A DNA stretch of 64,000 nucleotides from Thraustochytrium sp. TN22 (GCA_013306675.1 JABLUY010000001.1:1-64000); one strand, 5' to 3'; numbered from the stretch's first letter, positions 49,341 through 59,625 are shown. Numbers and translations are program-made. The notes: generated by a model from the sequence alone, not told the origin.

Positions 49341-49607
49341 TCACCGCTCCGCGCAGCAAAGGATCGTCGCTTGATCACTGATCGATTTCTGGATTGCTCG
49401 GCTCGGCGCGAGCCGACTCGGAGTCGCCCATAATGCCGGCCGGGACGATCCGGGACGAAGAAGTGAGGAAGGCGATACCGCGCAGGGGGGGTGGGCACCG
49501 GCCGTCGTGGCCGCCGCCGCCGAGGGCCCGCCGCCAGAACAGAGCGAGGCGTAGGCAAGACAGACACAAGGGAGCATACCGAATAGCCACAAGCCTGATT
49601 TCAATAT

Positions 49608-50456
49608 TTACTTGCGGAACGGCCGCCGGGGGGGCGGGTCGCGGATCTTGCGAGCCTCCGCGGCACGGCCGCGGACCACACGGCGATGCACGGCGCAGCC
49701 AACGCAGTACTGCATCTTCAGGTACATCTTGGGCACCTGGTAGTTCTCGTAGGCTGTGCAGAGCGAGCGGTCGCGCGTCAGTATGATGCTCTCCTATGAC
49801 GGTGAACATCGTCGAACCGTTGACCATGTGCAGCTTGTACGTACCAGAGGCCTCACGGATGTCGCGCATGGAGGAGCTGTCCACCATGTTGCGGACCTGG
49901 AAGCGCTTCACGGCCTTGTCCTTGGGCGGGCGCGAGCCGCAGCCATCGCACACAATCGAGACACCCTCGCTGCCGCGACCCTTCCTGTGATGATGCATTC
50001 GATCAGCGTCGCTTCGTCAGTCCTTCGTCCCTCGAGCAGTCTTCACCCAACGGTGGCAGTGGCGCAGCAGCAGGCCAGGCATGCATGTGGCAGCGGCAGC
50101 GGCGCAGCGGCGGCGGCAGCGGCAGCGTATCGGCAGTAACGAGAGGCGCCGAGTCCCGAGCTCGAACCCGAGGACGCCGGCGACGGCGCCGGCGACGGCG
50201 CCCACCACGCCGCGGTTGTCCCGCGCGTCCTCCCCGCTCGCCTCGCCTCGCGCCTGGCGGCCCTCCTCCGCCCGCGTCGCGTCGCGTCGCGTCGCGTCGC
50301 GTCGCGTCGCGTCGCGCAGCGGCCTCCCCGCCATCGTCCTCCTCCTCCTCCTCCTCCTCCTCCCGCCGCCCGTGCCCGCCGCCCGCGGGCGCGCGTGGCG
50401 GCGGCGGCGCCGCGCACGTACCGGTTGCGGCCGTGGTTGCGGCGCTTGACCGTCAT
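49608..50456 (-). CDS. RPS26: 40S ribosomal protein S26 (eS26), three exons
   Basis: Splicing exons 50422-50456, 49845-49984 and 49608-49753 gives exactly 107 codons including the stop (106 aa). The product begins MTVKRRNHGRNRKGRG. It has the zinc-site cysteines CDGCG and CVGCAVH, and PKDKAVKRF and RRVVRGRAAEARK in family order. Human eS26 is 115 aa. It sits at the mRNA exit of the small subunit. Intron 1 (437 nt) and intron 2 (91 nt) both have GTACGT donors, CACAG acceptors and ACTGAC branch-like motifs. The gene is divergent from the nuclease-ligase gene, with 639 bp between starts. Confidence 0.95.
49754..49844 (-). other. RPS26 intron 2
   Basis: 91 nt, donor GTACGT, branch-like ATACTGAC about 25 nt before the acceptor CTGCACAG. 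Removing it restores the eS26 protein pattern. Confidence 0.9.
49985..50421 (-). other. RPS26 intron 1
   Basis: 437 nt, donor GTACGT, branch-like GGACTGAC and acceptor ATCACAG. It contains a GCGTC pentamer array (50276-50321 on plus) and CTC triplets. Confidence 0.9.
50276..50321. repeat. GCGTC pentanucleotide array inside RPS26 intron 1
   Basis: About nine perfect GTCGC units. Confidence 0.92.
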
Positions 50457-51095
50457 CCTGCCGGCGTCCGAGTCCTCCTCCGCGCGCGCGAGCTGGCTGC
50501 CGCTTTGGAGCGCCCCGCCGCAATGCCTGGCTGCCCGCGCCGCTCCCTGCTTTCCCCCTCTCTCTCTGTGGCCAGCCGCGCCGCGCCTGCTCGCGCGCCT
50601 TCCGCGCGCGCGCGCACCGGACCCGGCCGCGCGCGCGCCGCGGCCCACGCGCGCCGCCCGGGTCCGCTGCGGCCGCCGCTACCCTAACCCTGCCGCGGGG
50701 AACGCGGGGGAGGAACGGGGCGGAACGGGGGTTGGGCCGGAAGGGCGGCGGAGAAGAGGCCTAACGGGGCGACACCGCAGGTGCGGGGGGGCTGTGGAGA
50801 GCTGTGGAGGACTGAGGCGGCGGGGAAGGAGGCGAGGCGAGGGCGGCGAGGAGGGCGGCGGCAACTGGCCGGACAGCGGCGGGGAAGGAGCTGCGCGGCG
50901 AGGACTCGGCGGCGGCGGAGGCGGAGACGGAGGCCATGCGCCTCCTGCTCCCCGTCCTCGTGCCGGCTCCGTCGCCAAGCGCAAGCCGCGGCCGGAGCGA
51001 GGCCGAGGCGCCCGAGGCTCAAGAACCAGGAACCCGAGCGACTACTACACTCTCCGTCTGCAGGCAGGGGCCGCGCCGAGGCAAACGTGGAGCAG
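50457..51095. promoter_or_regulatory. Bidirectional region between RPS26 and the nuclease-ligase gene
   Basis: 639 bp, very GC-rich. It contains CCCTAACCCT at 50682-50691, a telomere-like telo-box motif that in plants marks ribosomal-protein promoters. The right part is GGCG/GAGG-rich. Confidence 0.45.
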
Positions 51096-54000
51096 ATGAA
51101 CGCGACGGGCAAGGCGCACGTGGTGCCGGGCACATGGTGCCTGGTGGACTACTTCAGGCCGCTGGAGGCGATCCGGGCAGAGGTGACGCCGCTGCTGCCG
51201 GACGGCGCGGCGCGGCGCGGCGCGGGCAGGAAGCGACCATGGGGCGTGCCGGCGGCGCCGCCGCCCTCTTCGGCGCCCGGGACAACCGGAGCGGCGCCGC
51301 CGGTGCCGCCAAAGGAGGACGCGGGCAAGGACGCCGACGCGGAGGGCGACGCGGAGCTACCGCCCTTTGTCTACTTTCTCTCCCATTTTCACGGAGATCA
51401 GTACGTGCACAGCGTGCGTGCGCGGGCGCGCGCCGCGCCGCGCCGCGCCGCGCCGCGCCGCGCTCTGCTCGGCAGCTAGCTAGCTTGCAAACTAACTCCC
51501 TCACGCACGCACGCACGCGCGCACGCACGCACATTCGCACGCACAGCTACTCCGGACTCTCTGACCAATGGAGCAACGGCGTCGTGCACTGCTCGCACAT
51601 CACGGCAGATCTGCTCACACAGGTCATGGGCGTGCGCGCCGACCTCGTGCAGGCGCACCCGTTTGATGAGGAGATCGCCTTCGAGGGATTCTCCGTGACG
51701 CTCCTGGACGCCAATCACGCGCCGGGGTCGGCGCTGCTGCTCGTCCGTCGGCACGAGGACGACGCGCTCTTCTTGCACTGCGGCGACATGCGCTACGCGC
51801 CGCGCATGCAGGAGTACCCGGCGTTGCAGCGCGTGCGCGGCCGCCTCGACACGGTCTTTCTGGACTCCACCTACGCCAACCCCAAGCACGTCTTCCCGAC
51901 GCAAGATGAGTCCATCGCCAAGGCTGCGGCCGAGGCCAAGGCCTTCGTGGAGGCCGATCCAACTGCCAAGACTCTGGTCATGGTCTCTGCCTACACCATC
52001 GGCAAGGAGCGCATCGTCTTTGGCGTCGCCGAGACGCTCGGCGTCAACCGCGTCTTTGCCTCTGAGCGCAAGCGCAAGGTGCTGCGCTGCCTACGCCTGC
52101 CCGCGGCGCGCGCCGCCATGCTCAGCGAGGATTCCGCCAGCCCGGTGCACATTTGCCGCATGGGTGCCGTCGGCGACCTCTGGCCCTACTTCCAGCCCAA
52201 CTTCGCAGCCATCCAGACCTATCTGGACAAGGTTCGTGAGCAGACCGGCACTCGCTTCGACCGCGTTATCGCATTCATCCCCACTGGCTGGGCCGACTCC
52301 TCCAACTGGAACAAGCTCAACCGCTCCAAGGTCAACGACGAGGGCAACTTCATGGTCAATCTCATCCCGTACTCGGAGCACTCGAACTTCCCCGAGCTTG
52401 AGGCTTTTGTAGGCTTTCTGCGTCCGCGCGAGATTTACCCAACCGTCTTCTCCAACCCGGCGCACCAGCGCAAGATCGTGCACCTCTTTCGCCACCAGAT
52501 TGACCAGAGCCGCGCCAAGCGCAAGTTCCTCGCCGCCTTTGGTGCCGCTGGCTCATCTAGCGATCTCTTGGCCGTCAAACCCGAGCCCAAGGTCGCCAAA
52601 CCCGAGCCCAAAGCCGCCAAGGAGGCCGCCACGGAGAGTGTCAAGGAGACTGTCAAGGAAGAAGCTACAACCGGCAACCCCAGCACGAGCAGCACGAGCA
52701 GCACGAGCAGCGACGACGATGTGGTCGTCGTCCTCGACGACTCTGACGATACAGGCACGGTCACGGACGCTTGGGCGTGCGCAGCGTGCACGTTTCGAAA
52801 CGAGGCGCCCAGGGCTCTCGCCTGCGAAATGTGCGGGACAGCGCGCGAGCTCCGGCTGTCCCATACGGCAAAGACGGCGGTGAAAAGGGCTAGCGGCAAG
52901 AAGGGCGCCACCGCCAAGACATCCAAGTCGGCGTCACCAGACTTTAAGAAGGCAGGCCGCGAACGTTCGCTGCTGAGCTTCTTCGGTTCCAAGGCGGCAG
53001 CGTCCGCGGCGTCAGGAAAGGAGGCGAAGGCGGCCACGCCGAACAAGGTGGCAAGGTCTGCGTCGCCAAAGGGGGAGGAGACAAAGGCTGCAAGGCCCTT
53101 CAAGTCGGAGGCGGTATCGAAGAGGCTCACGGAAGACACCAATTCGCCTTCCAATGGAACAATCGCATCGTCTTCTTCGCCACCACCATCATCATCACCG
53201 TCGTCGACGACGACGAAGACAACCATTGGAGGGTCGTCCGCGCCTAAAAGCGCGCCCGAACCCCTGCCCGAGCTGGACACCGAGGTGGCGGTCTTCGCGC
53301 CGCCAGCGCCGCGCACGGCCGACAGCGTCCCGTTCGCTGTGTTGATCGAGGCGCTGCGCCTGACGTCGAGCACGACGAAGCGGCTCCAAAAGCACCGGGT
53401 GCTGGTGAACGCCTTTAGATGCGGCCTGCGCGCGACGCGCGAGCCGGAGGCGCTGGCCAAGCTGCTCTTCCTAGCCATGGGTCGCATCGCGAACGAGTAC
53501 GAGGGCGTTGAGCTTTCCGTGGGCGGCAGCACGGTGTCGGAGGCGATCCGCGACGCGACGGGCGCCACCAAGGCGCAGCTGAGCAAGCTGTACAAGGAGA
53601 CGGGTGATCTGGGCGACGTGGCCTTCCGCTGCAAGTCGAGCCAGCGCACGCTCTTCGGCGTGCAGCCCACGCCGCTGTCGGTCTCGGACGTCTTCGACAC
53701 GATGGTCCAGATGAGCAGTGAGAAGGGCGCCGGCTCCAAGCTGCGACGCAAGGACCTCGTCCTGAGGCTGCTGCGGCGCTGCAGCGGCGAGGAAACGCGA
53801 TATCTGGTGCGCATGCTCATCCGCAACCTACGTATCGGCGCGAGCGAGGCGTCCATTGTGGACGCCTTCGCCGAGGCTACCTTTTGGGATGACGGCACGG
53901 CCTCGGCAAAGTGCGAGGCCCTCGCGGCGGCGCTCGTGCGCACGCGCGCGGCCTTCAACTGCGCACCCGACGTGCACCGTTTCGTACGTGGGCTCGTGGA

Positions 54001-55351
54001 GGGCGGCCTCGAGGGCGTCGAGCGCGCCTGCGCCATGTCGCCTGGTCTTCCGGTGCGGCCTATGCTCGCCAACGTGTGCCACGGCGTGGAGGAGTTCATG
54101 GACGCCTTCGAGGGCCGCGGCGCCTTCACGTGCGAGTTCAAGTACGACGGCCAGCGCGTGCAGGTACACGGGCTCGCGGATGGCAGCTTCCGCATCTTCA
54201 GCCGCCACTGCCGCGAGTGTACGAGTGGGTTCCCGGAGGTGGCCTCCATCCTGCGCGAGGCACGCAGGTCCGGGCCGGATGGCGCGGCCGTCACCTTCAT
54301 CTTGGATGCCGAGGTGGTGGCCGTCGACCGCTCCGGCAACGGCGACAAGGTCGGCCCGGACGGCACCGAGGGTCTGCGGATCCTCCCATTCCAGACGCTA
54401 AGCACGCGCGCGCGCAAGAACGAGGACGGTGTCGAGGCGGACGCCAAGGTGAGCGTCTGCGTGTTTGCCTTCGACCTGCTCGCGCTGGGCGGCGACTCGA
54501 TGCTGTCGCGGCCCCTGCGCGAGCGCCGCGCGGCTCTGACCGAGGCCTTTGCGGTGCTGCCGGGCCGCTTCGCGCTGGTGCAGTCGCAAGACTTTGACCC
54601 AGTGAGCGGCGAGAATCGCGAGGCAGAGGTCGCGTCCATGATGCAGCTCATGCAGCGTGCGCTTCACAACAGCTGCGAAGGGCTCATGGCCAAGCTTCTG
54701 GACGACGCCTCGGCCACCTATCAGCCCAACTACCGAAGCAGCGTGTGGCTCAAGCTCAAGCAGGACTACATCACGGACCAAGACGCCGGCGACCAGCTCG
54801 AGGGCGGCGGCCTCGGCGATACCATCGACCTGGTGCCGATTGGCGCCTGGCACGGCAACGGTCGCAAGGCCAAGTGGTGGTCGCCTTTTCTGCTGGCGTG
54901 CTGGGATCCCGACGAGGAGGTCTTTCGCGTGGTGTCCAAATGCATGTCCGGCTTCACCGATGCATTTTATGCTTCACAGAACGAGTTCTACGAGGGCTTT
55001 GAGGGCGCGCCGCCGGCGGGAGCAAATCAGGACGACCAAGACGAGGACGAAGACGACGAGCGCCTGCCGCGCACGCTCACCCACAAGCCGGTCGATTACG
55101 ACTCGAATCACAGCCCCAGCGTCTGGTTCCGCGCCTGCCAGGTCTGGGAGATTCGCGCCGCTGAGCTCACTCTCTCGGAGAACGCCACCGCCGCGCGCGG
55201 CTGCATCCCGGACGGCGAGGGCGGCTTCCTCGAGCGAGGCCTCTCGCTGCGCTTTCCGCGCTTCATTCGCGTTCGCGAGGACAAGCGGCCCGAGGATGCC
55301 ACCACTCCTGCGCAGCTCGTCGACATGTTCCTTGGCCAGACGCGCCGCTGA
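51096..55351 (+). CDS. SNM1/Artemis-type nuclease fused to ATP-dependent DNA ligase (LIG6-like), two exons
   Basis: Exons 51096-51400 and 51547-55351 code 1369 residues. Exon 1 ends and exon 2 begins so that the split codon completes HFHGDHYSGL (97-106), the metallo-beta-lactamase metal motif. LLDANHAPGS and a beta-CASP/DRMBL region (VMVSAYTIGKER, NLIPYSEHSNF) follow, as in SNM1/Pso2 interstrand-crosslink nucleases. A linker holds a RanBP2-type zinc finger (CAACTFRNEAPRALACEMC, about 510-532) and SLLSFF, a PCNA-box-like motif (about 576). From about 690 comes a full ligase I-type ligase: EFKYDGQRVQVH with the adenylated Lys near 966, LDAEVVAVD, FAFDLL, SCEGLMAK and VWLKLKQDY. Plant DNA ligase 6 has the same nuclease-ligase order. 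Confidence 0.92.
51401..51546 (+). other. Intron of the nuclease-ligase gene
   Basis: 146 nt, donor GTACGT, branch AACTAAC at about 51489-51495, acceptor GCACAG. It contains (GCCGC)n at 51429-51464 and CGCA units. Splicing restores the metal-binding HxHxDH. Confidence 0.92.
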
Positions 55352-55386
55352 TTGACACGACATCTTCCTCGGCCAGATGCGCCTCT
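55321..55386. repeat. Tandem duplication of the ligase gene's last codons
   Basis: 55321-55349 and 55358-55386 match at 25 of 29 positions. The first copy encodes the C-terminal DMFLGQTRR. The second lies past the stop and reaches the end of the convergent lpxK gene. Confidence 0.85.
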
Positions 55387-56473
55387 ATGGTAGATTTCGC
55401 TCGGTCTCGCCGCCATTGCCGAAGCGACCTTCTTCGTGCGCATTGCACAACCGCCATAGTGCGTTAAGAGGCTCGTCGTTGGGGTCGCATCCTGCGAGCT
55501 GCAGCTCTGCGCGCAGCACGAAGAGGCGGCCCGGCGCGAAGGTGTCCGAGAAGGCTGTCGGGTCCCGCGCGTGATCCTTGGCCGTCGTCACGACGAGTGC
55601 CCCGGCGCGGTCCGCGTGTTCGCGGACCGCGCTAAGCTCCGCTCGCGAGAAGCGGTGATGGTCGCCGTAGACAACGGGCTCCACGCGGGCCTTTGGAAAG
55701 ACCTCGCGAACCATCGCTTCGAAGGCGGCCGGGCAGCCAATACCGGAGAGGCAAACGACCGCGGCCGGCGCGGGGCTCGGGACCGGCCCACGTGCCCGCA
55801 TACGCGAGGTGAAGAAGAGCGCACGCGGCGCGAGGGCCCGCAGCTCTCGCTCGAGCGCCTGCCTTGTTGGTGCGGGAAGCAGCTGAGCGTGGTGTAGGAC
55901 GACAGCATCAGCACGCGCGAGGCCGCGCGCCCAAGGCTCGCGCAGGGCGCCGTAGGGCAGCACGTGCGCGTAGGCGCCAGAACACCCCTGAAGTGCATTG
56001 ACCATGACGATGTTCACGTCCCTTGTGATTTGCAAGTGTTGCAGACCGTCGTCGAGCAGCACCGTGTGCACTTGCGGGTGTCGCTCGAGCGCGGCGCGAC
56101 CGAGGCGGGCGCGCTTCGAGCCGGCCACCACCGTGGCGCCGGGCAGGGCCTCGCGCAGCTCATGCTCCTCATCGCCGCCATAGCCGCGCGTGAGGACGAT
56201 GCAGCCGGTACCGACGCCGGCGCCGAGACGCCGGCCCAGGAGCTGCACCATGGGCGTTTTGCCCGTCCCGCCCACGGACAAGTTACCCACGCTAATCGTG
56301 CGCGACACGGGCAGGGTGGTGGCAAGCCCTGGAATTCGGGCGTAGGCCTGCTCGCGGCAGAACGCGACGCCCGACCAGACCAGGGAGAGACCGTGCAATA
56401 GCGGCCGCGCAAGCCACGGCCAGGGCGCAGCGCCATGCACGCGGAGCTCGACCGCGCGACGGATCGCCGCCAT
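55385..56473 (-). CDS. lpxK: Tetraacyldisaccharide 4'-kinase (LpxK)
   Basis: 362 residues. LpxK phosphorylates the 4' position of the lipid A disaccharide precursor. The P-loop GNLSVGGTGKTP lies at about 63-74, then RGYGG, the DDGLQH motif (141-146, catalytic-base region) and GDHHRF (270-275) in family order. The N-terminal hydrophobic helix (LLHGLSLVWSGVAF) that docks on the membrane is present. Lipid A genes occur in plants and some algae with mitochondrial or plastid locations, so a eukaryotic copy has precedent. The N-terminus could serve as a presequence. The start lies only 18 bp after the stop of the upstream same-strand gene, and the stop lies 33 bp from the convergent ligase gene. 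Confidence 0.93.
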   Translation of the reverse strand: MAAIRRAVELRVHGAAPWPWLARPLLHGLSLVWSGVAFCREQAYARIPGLATTLPVSRTISVGNLSVGGTGKTPMVQLLGRRLGAGVGTGCIVLTRGYGGDEEHELREALPGATVVAGSKRARLGRAALERHPQVHTVLLDDGLQHLQITRDVNIVMVNALQGCSGAYAHVLPYGALREPWARGLARADAVVLHHAQLLPAPTRQALERELRALAPRALFFTSRMRARGPVPSPAPAAVVCLSGIGCPAAFEAMVREVFPKARVEPVVYGDHHRFSRAELSAVREHADRAGALVVTTAKDHARDPTAFSDTFAPGRLFVLRAELQLAGCDPNDEPLNALWRLCNAHEEGRFGNGGETERNLP

Positions 56474-56491
56474 GCTCAGGAGTGTCAGGTG

Positions 56492-57335
56492 CTAGCGATA
56501 CAGCACGTCGGAACGCAGCAGGTACTTGACGCCGGCGCGCACGTTGGCGCCCTCGTGCAAGAGGCAGCGGTCGCCGTGCCAGTGCAGCAGGCCGAGGCCC
56601 TGCTGCGGCGGCACGCGGAGCGCCTCCTTGGTGCCGGTGTTGCCGCTGTAAAACACGGTCTCGCCCCCCTCGAGGTCCTGGTCGTTCAGGTAGAAGAGCA
56701 GCGTGAATTCGGACCACGCCTGAAGATCCTCCTCGAAGTTGGACTCGTCAATATGCTTGCCGAAGCGTTGACCTGGCGCGTACCGGTACAGGCGGATGTT
56801 GGGCGAGCAGCCCACGGCCTGGCGCCCGTCAATCTCGGGCGGCACCACGGCGCGCAGTCGCTGGAAGATGGTCGCCGCGATCTCGGGACTATGCACGCTG
56901 ATGCGGCCGTTGTCGCGGTGCGCGTAGCCCGCGCTGGCAGCCTGCTTGGCGGCTTCAAAGCCGCGTGCCTCGCCCCAGGCGATCCACGCGGCGCACTCCT
57001 CCTCGGTCAGGCACCGCGGCACCGCGAAGATAAAGTCACGCAGCACGGCGTACCGCTCCAGCTCAAGCTTGGCCACTGTGAACGCCGCGTACAGCTCCTG
57101 CTCTTGGTTTTCCTCGTCCTCCTGCTTCTCGTGCTCCTGCCGGTCGGCCCCGGCGTCCTCGAGTGGCGGCAGCAGCGGCTGCGCCACGACCTTGAGCTTG
57201 AGGTCTGGCGAGCGGCCGTCCAGCAACGCCTTGCGGACGCCGGCGCCGCCCTCGCCGCCGCCCTCGCCGGCGCCGGGGCCTGTCTTCTTCTTCTTCTTCT
57301 TGCTGCCGGCGCCGCTCGGGGACTCCTGCTGCTGC

Positions 57336-57369
<34 letters not shown>

Positions 57370-57394
57370 TCTTGCTGTGCGCCTTCTTGGCCAT
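56492..57394 (-). CDS. 2-oxoglutarate/Fe(II) dioxygenase, prolyl 4-hydroxylase type
   Basis: 300 residues. After a Lys/Gln-rich N-terminus (about 1-50; polyQ then polyLys), the catalytic domain covers about 115-300. Iron ligands are HID (His214, Asp216) and His280, and Lys290 sits where P4H enzymes bind 2-oxoglutarate. Supporting motifs are LYRYAPGQRFGKHID, LLFYLND, GGETVFY and HEGANVRAGVKYLLRSDVLY. It probably hydroxylates a protein or small substrate in cytosol or nucleus; there is no signal peptide. The start at 57394 is the first ATG (MAKKAHSKK). Tandem with lpxK, 18 bp apart. Confidence 0.88.
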
Positions 57395-57693
57395 GGCGAG
57401 CGTCTGCACGCCGCCCACGCCCGGTCGACCGATCGGGAGCGGCGGGCGCGACCGCCTGGCTGCAGCGCGTGCCTCGCGGTGCTCGCCTCACCGCGCCTCA
57501 CCGCGCCTAACCGCGCCGCGCCGCGCCGCGCGGGCGTGTGTGTCTGTTCCTGCGCGGTGCGGTCGGTCGTTCAACTTGGAGGTCTGGCGGAGTTTCCCCC
57601 ACGAGGTGGAGGGCGTGGACGCCGCCAAGGAGGCCGCCAAATTCATCAGTGTCATGAGTCAAATCGTGCAGGTTTGGCAGTAGGCCTAGCTAC
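57395..57693. other. Intergenic stretch upstream of the dioxygenase
   Basis: 299 bp between two minus-strand genes, with CTCACCGCG and GCCGC units at about 57482-57530, presumably promoter. Confidence 0.5.
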
Positions 57694-58789
57694 TTATGCG
57701 TCGGTCGTGGCTGGCGCAGCGGCGGCGTCCTCGGCCTCGGGCTTGGCAGGCGCAGCCTCAGTCGTGGCAGGTGCAGCCTCGGCAGCCTCGGTCGTGCCCG
57801 CGGCCGGGTCCGGGTCCGGGGCTGGGTCCTCGCCGTCAGCGAGGAGATGCGCGGGAGGCTCATCCTCCATGTGATATCCGTACTGCGCGTAGTAGGCCTT
57901 CCAAGCCTTCCACTGCTCGCGCGTGTACTTTTGACCGTTCGCGCCCATTTGCTGCTGCTGCTGCTGCTGCTGGGCGTCCGCCGTCTGAGCCCCTGCAGGC
58001 TGCATGGACTCTTGCGGCGCCTGCGCCTGCGACGGATTTGCGGCCGCGGCGTACGAGTACTGAGTTTGCCAGTTGCCATAGCCATACTGCTGCGCAGGGG
58101 CGCCATAGGCGCCGTACGCAGATGCGGCGCCGTAGCCGCCGCTTGCCGCAGCGCCATAGCCCGCGGCGCCGTAGCCACCGCCGGGCGCTGCGCCGTAACC
58201 CCCCGAGGCAGAGGTCCCGAGGACGCGCTCGATCTCAGCGCGCGCGGCTGCGCACTGCTGCGGCGTGCCGCTGATGTACACAATTCGCTGGCCGGGGCGC
58301 GCTGGGTCTGACTGGTTGGGCACCTGGACGCGAGCGCCAGAGCGGCCCTCAATGCCGGAGATGGTGGCGCCGCGTTTGCCGATGATGAGGCCGGCCTGGT
58401 CGTGTGAGACGGACATCTCTTCCTGTATGGCGGCGCCGCCGCCGTGGCCATAAAAGCCACCGTTGCTATGGCCGCCCGCAGGGCTGTTCCCACCACTGCG
58501 GCCGCCGCCCGGGCCGTCGTCGTCGGCCTCGGCAGCAACAGCCTCGATCTCGGCCTTGGCAGCCTTGAAGTCTTCCTCGGAGTCGGCATAGACGGAGATG
58601 GTCCGGTGCTGCGGGTTCTGGTAGTCCGGCTCGCGCGGGACATCGATCTTGGTGCGCGTGCGCTCCTCAATGCCCCTCACGGTGAGCCCGCGGCGGCCAA
58701 TAACCCTGCCGGCGGCCTCGTTGTGCACCACGATCTCGAAGCGCTCCCGACCGGCGCGCGGGCCGCCAGCGCCAGCGCCGCCAGCGCCA

Positions 58790-58825
<36 letters not shown>

Positions 58826-59625
58826 CCGTGCCCGTGCCCGCGGTCGCGAAAGCGCGGCGGTTGGTCCTCGCGCTCCGCGAGCAGCTCGTGCACGAGCGTC
58901 TCGGCGCGGTCGACAGCCTCCTTGGAGCCGCGGATCTGCACCTGGCGCATGGGCTCCGAGAAGTCTGGCGGGTCGTCGATGGACACATGCGCGCCGCTGC
59001 GGTCCTTGAGCTCGCGGATCTTCTCGCCGTTGCGGCCAATGATGGCGCCAACGAGCTCGCGCTTGATCAGAATGGACCGCGTCTCCAGATTGGGGTCGTT
59101 GAAGCCGTGCTGCGCATTGCGCACGGTGATCTGCCACTCGCCCGTATCGGTCTTGCTCTCGTCCACGAGCGCCGGGTCCGACAGGATGTTGCGCACGAGG
59201 TCCTCGGCCTTTTTCACCTGCTCCTCGCGGTCGCCCAAGATCAGCACGTGCAGGTCCTCCGGGTCGTCCTGCGACGGGTCCTCCTTGTTGGCACCGCGCC
59301 CCTTAAGCGCGATGGTGGTCCCGCTCTCAGCCTCCACACGCTTGCGCGTGGCGTTCTCCTTCCCGTAGATGAGCTTGGCGAAGTCCACCTCCTTGAACTT
59401 GGTGATGGGGATGTACACCTTCTTGCGCATCTGCACGCGCGTGGCCGCCGCCGCCGCCGCCGCCGTCGCTGCGTCCACTGGCGCGCTGGCGAGCGCCGCC
59501 TTGGGCGCGCCCCCATTCAGCCGCGCCGCGATGCGCCGCGCCCGCTCCGCCGGCGACAGCTTCGCCAGGGGCTCCTCGCCCGCGCCCGCGCCCTCCTCGT
59601 CGAACCGCGACCGCTTCGCGCTCAT
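57694..59625 (-). CDS. Four-KH-domain RNA/ssDNA-binding protein (FUBP/KSRP-like)
   Basis: 643 residues. KH1 (about 68-148) is of the SF1/BBP type (KKVYIPITKFKEVDFAKLIYG...DLHVLILGD) but lacks a clear GxxG loop. KH2 (183-250, GAIIGRNGEKI), KH3 (294-365, GRVIGRRGLTV) and KH4 (400-470, GLIIGKRGATI) have intact loops. Gly-rich and Gly/Tyr/Ala-rich linkers separate them. The C-terminal part has YTREQWKAWKAYYAQYGY, like the Tyr-rich motif of FUSE-binding proteins, and ends in Ala/Thr/Pro/Glu repeats. It likely acts in transcription or mRNA processing. The start is the ATG at 59625 (MSAKRSRFDEEG). Upstream lies the 62-bp minisatellite. Confidence 0.9.

Noticed and set aside
50682-50691. Internal telomere tract
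   Set aside because: Only about one and a half units, so it is kept as a possible promoter motif rather than a telomere relic.
52435-54651. 738-codon antisense frame across the ligase
   Set aside because: Ser/Arg/Ala shadow of the strongly conserved nuclease-ligase gene.
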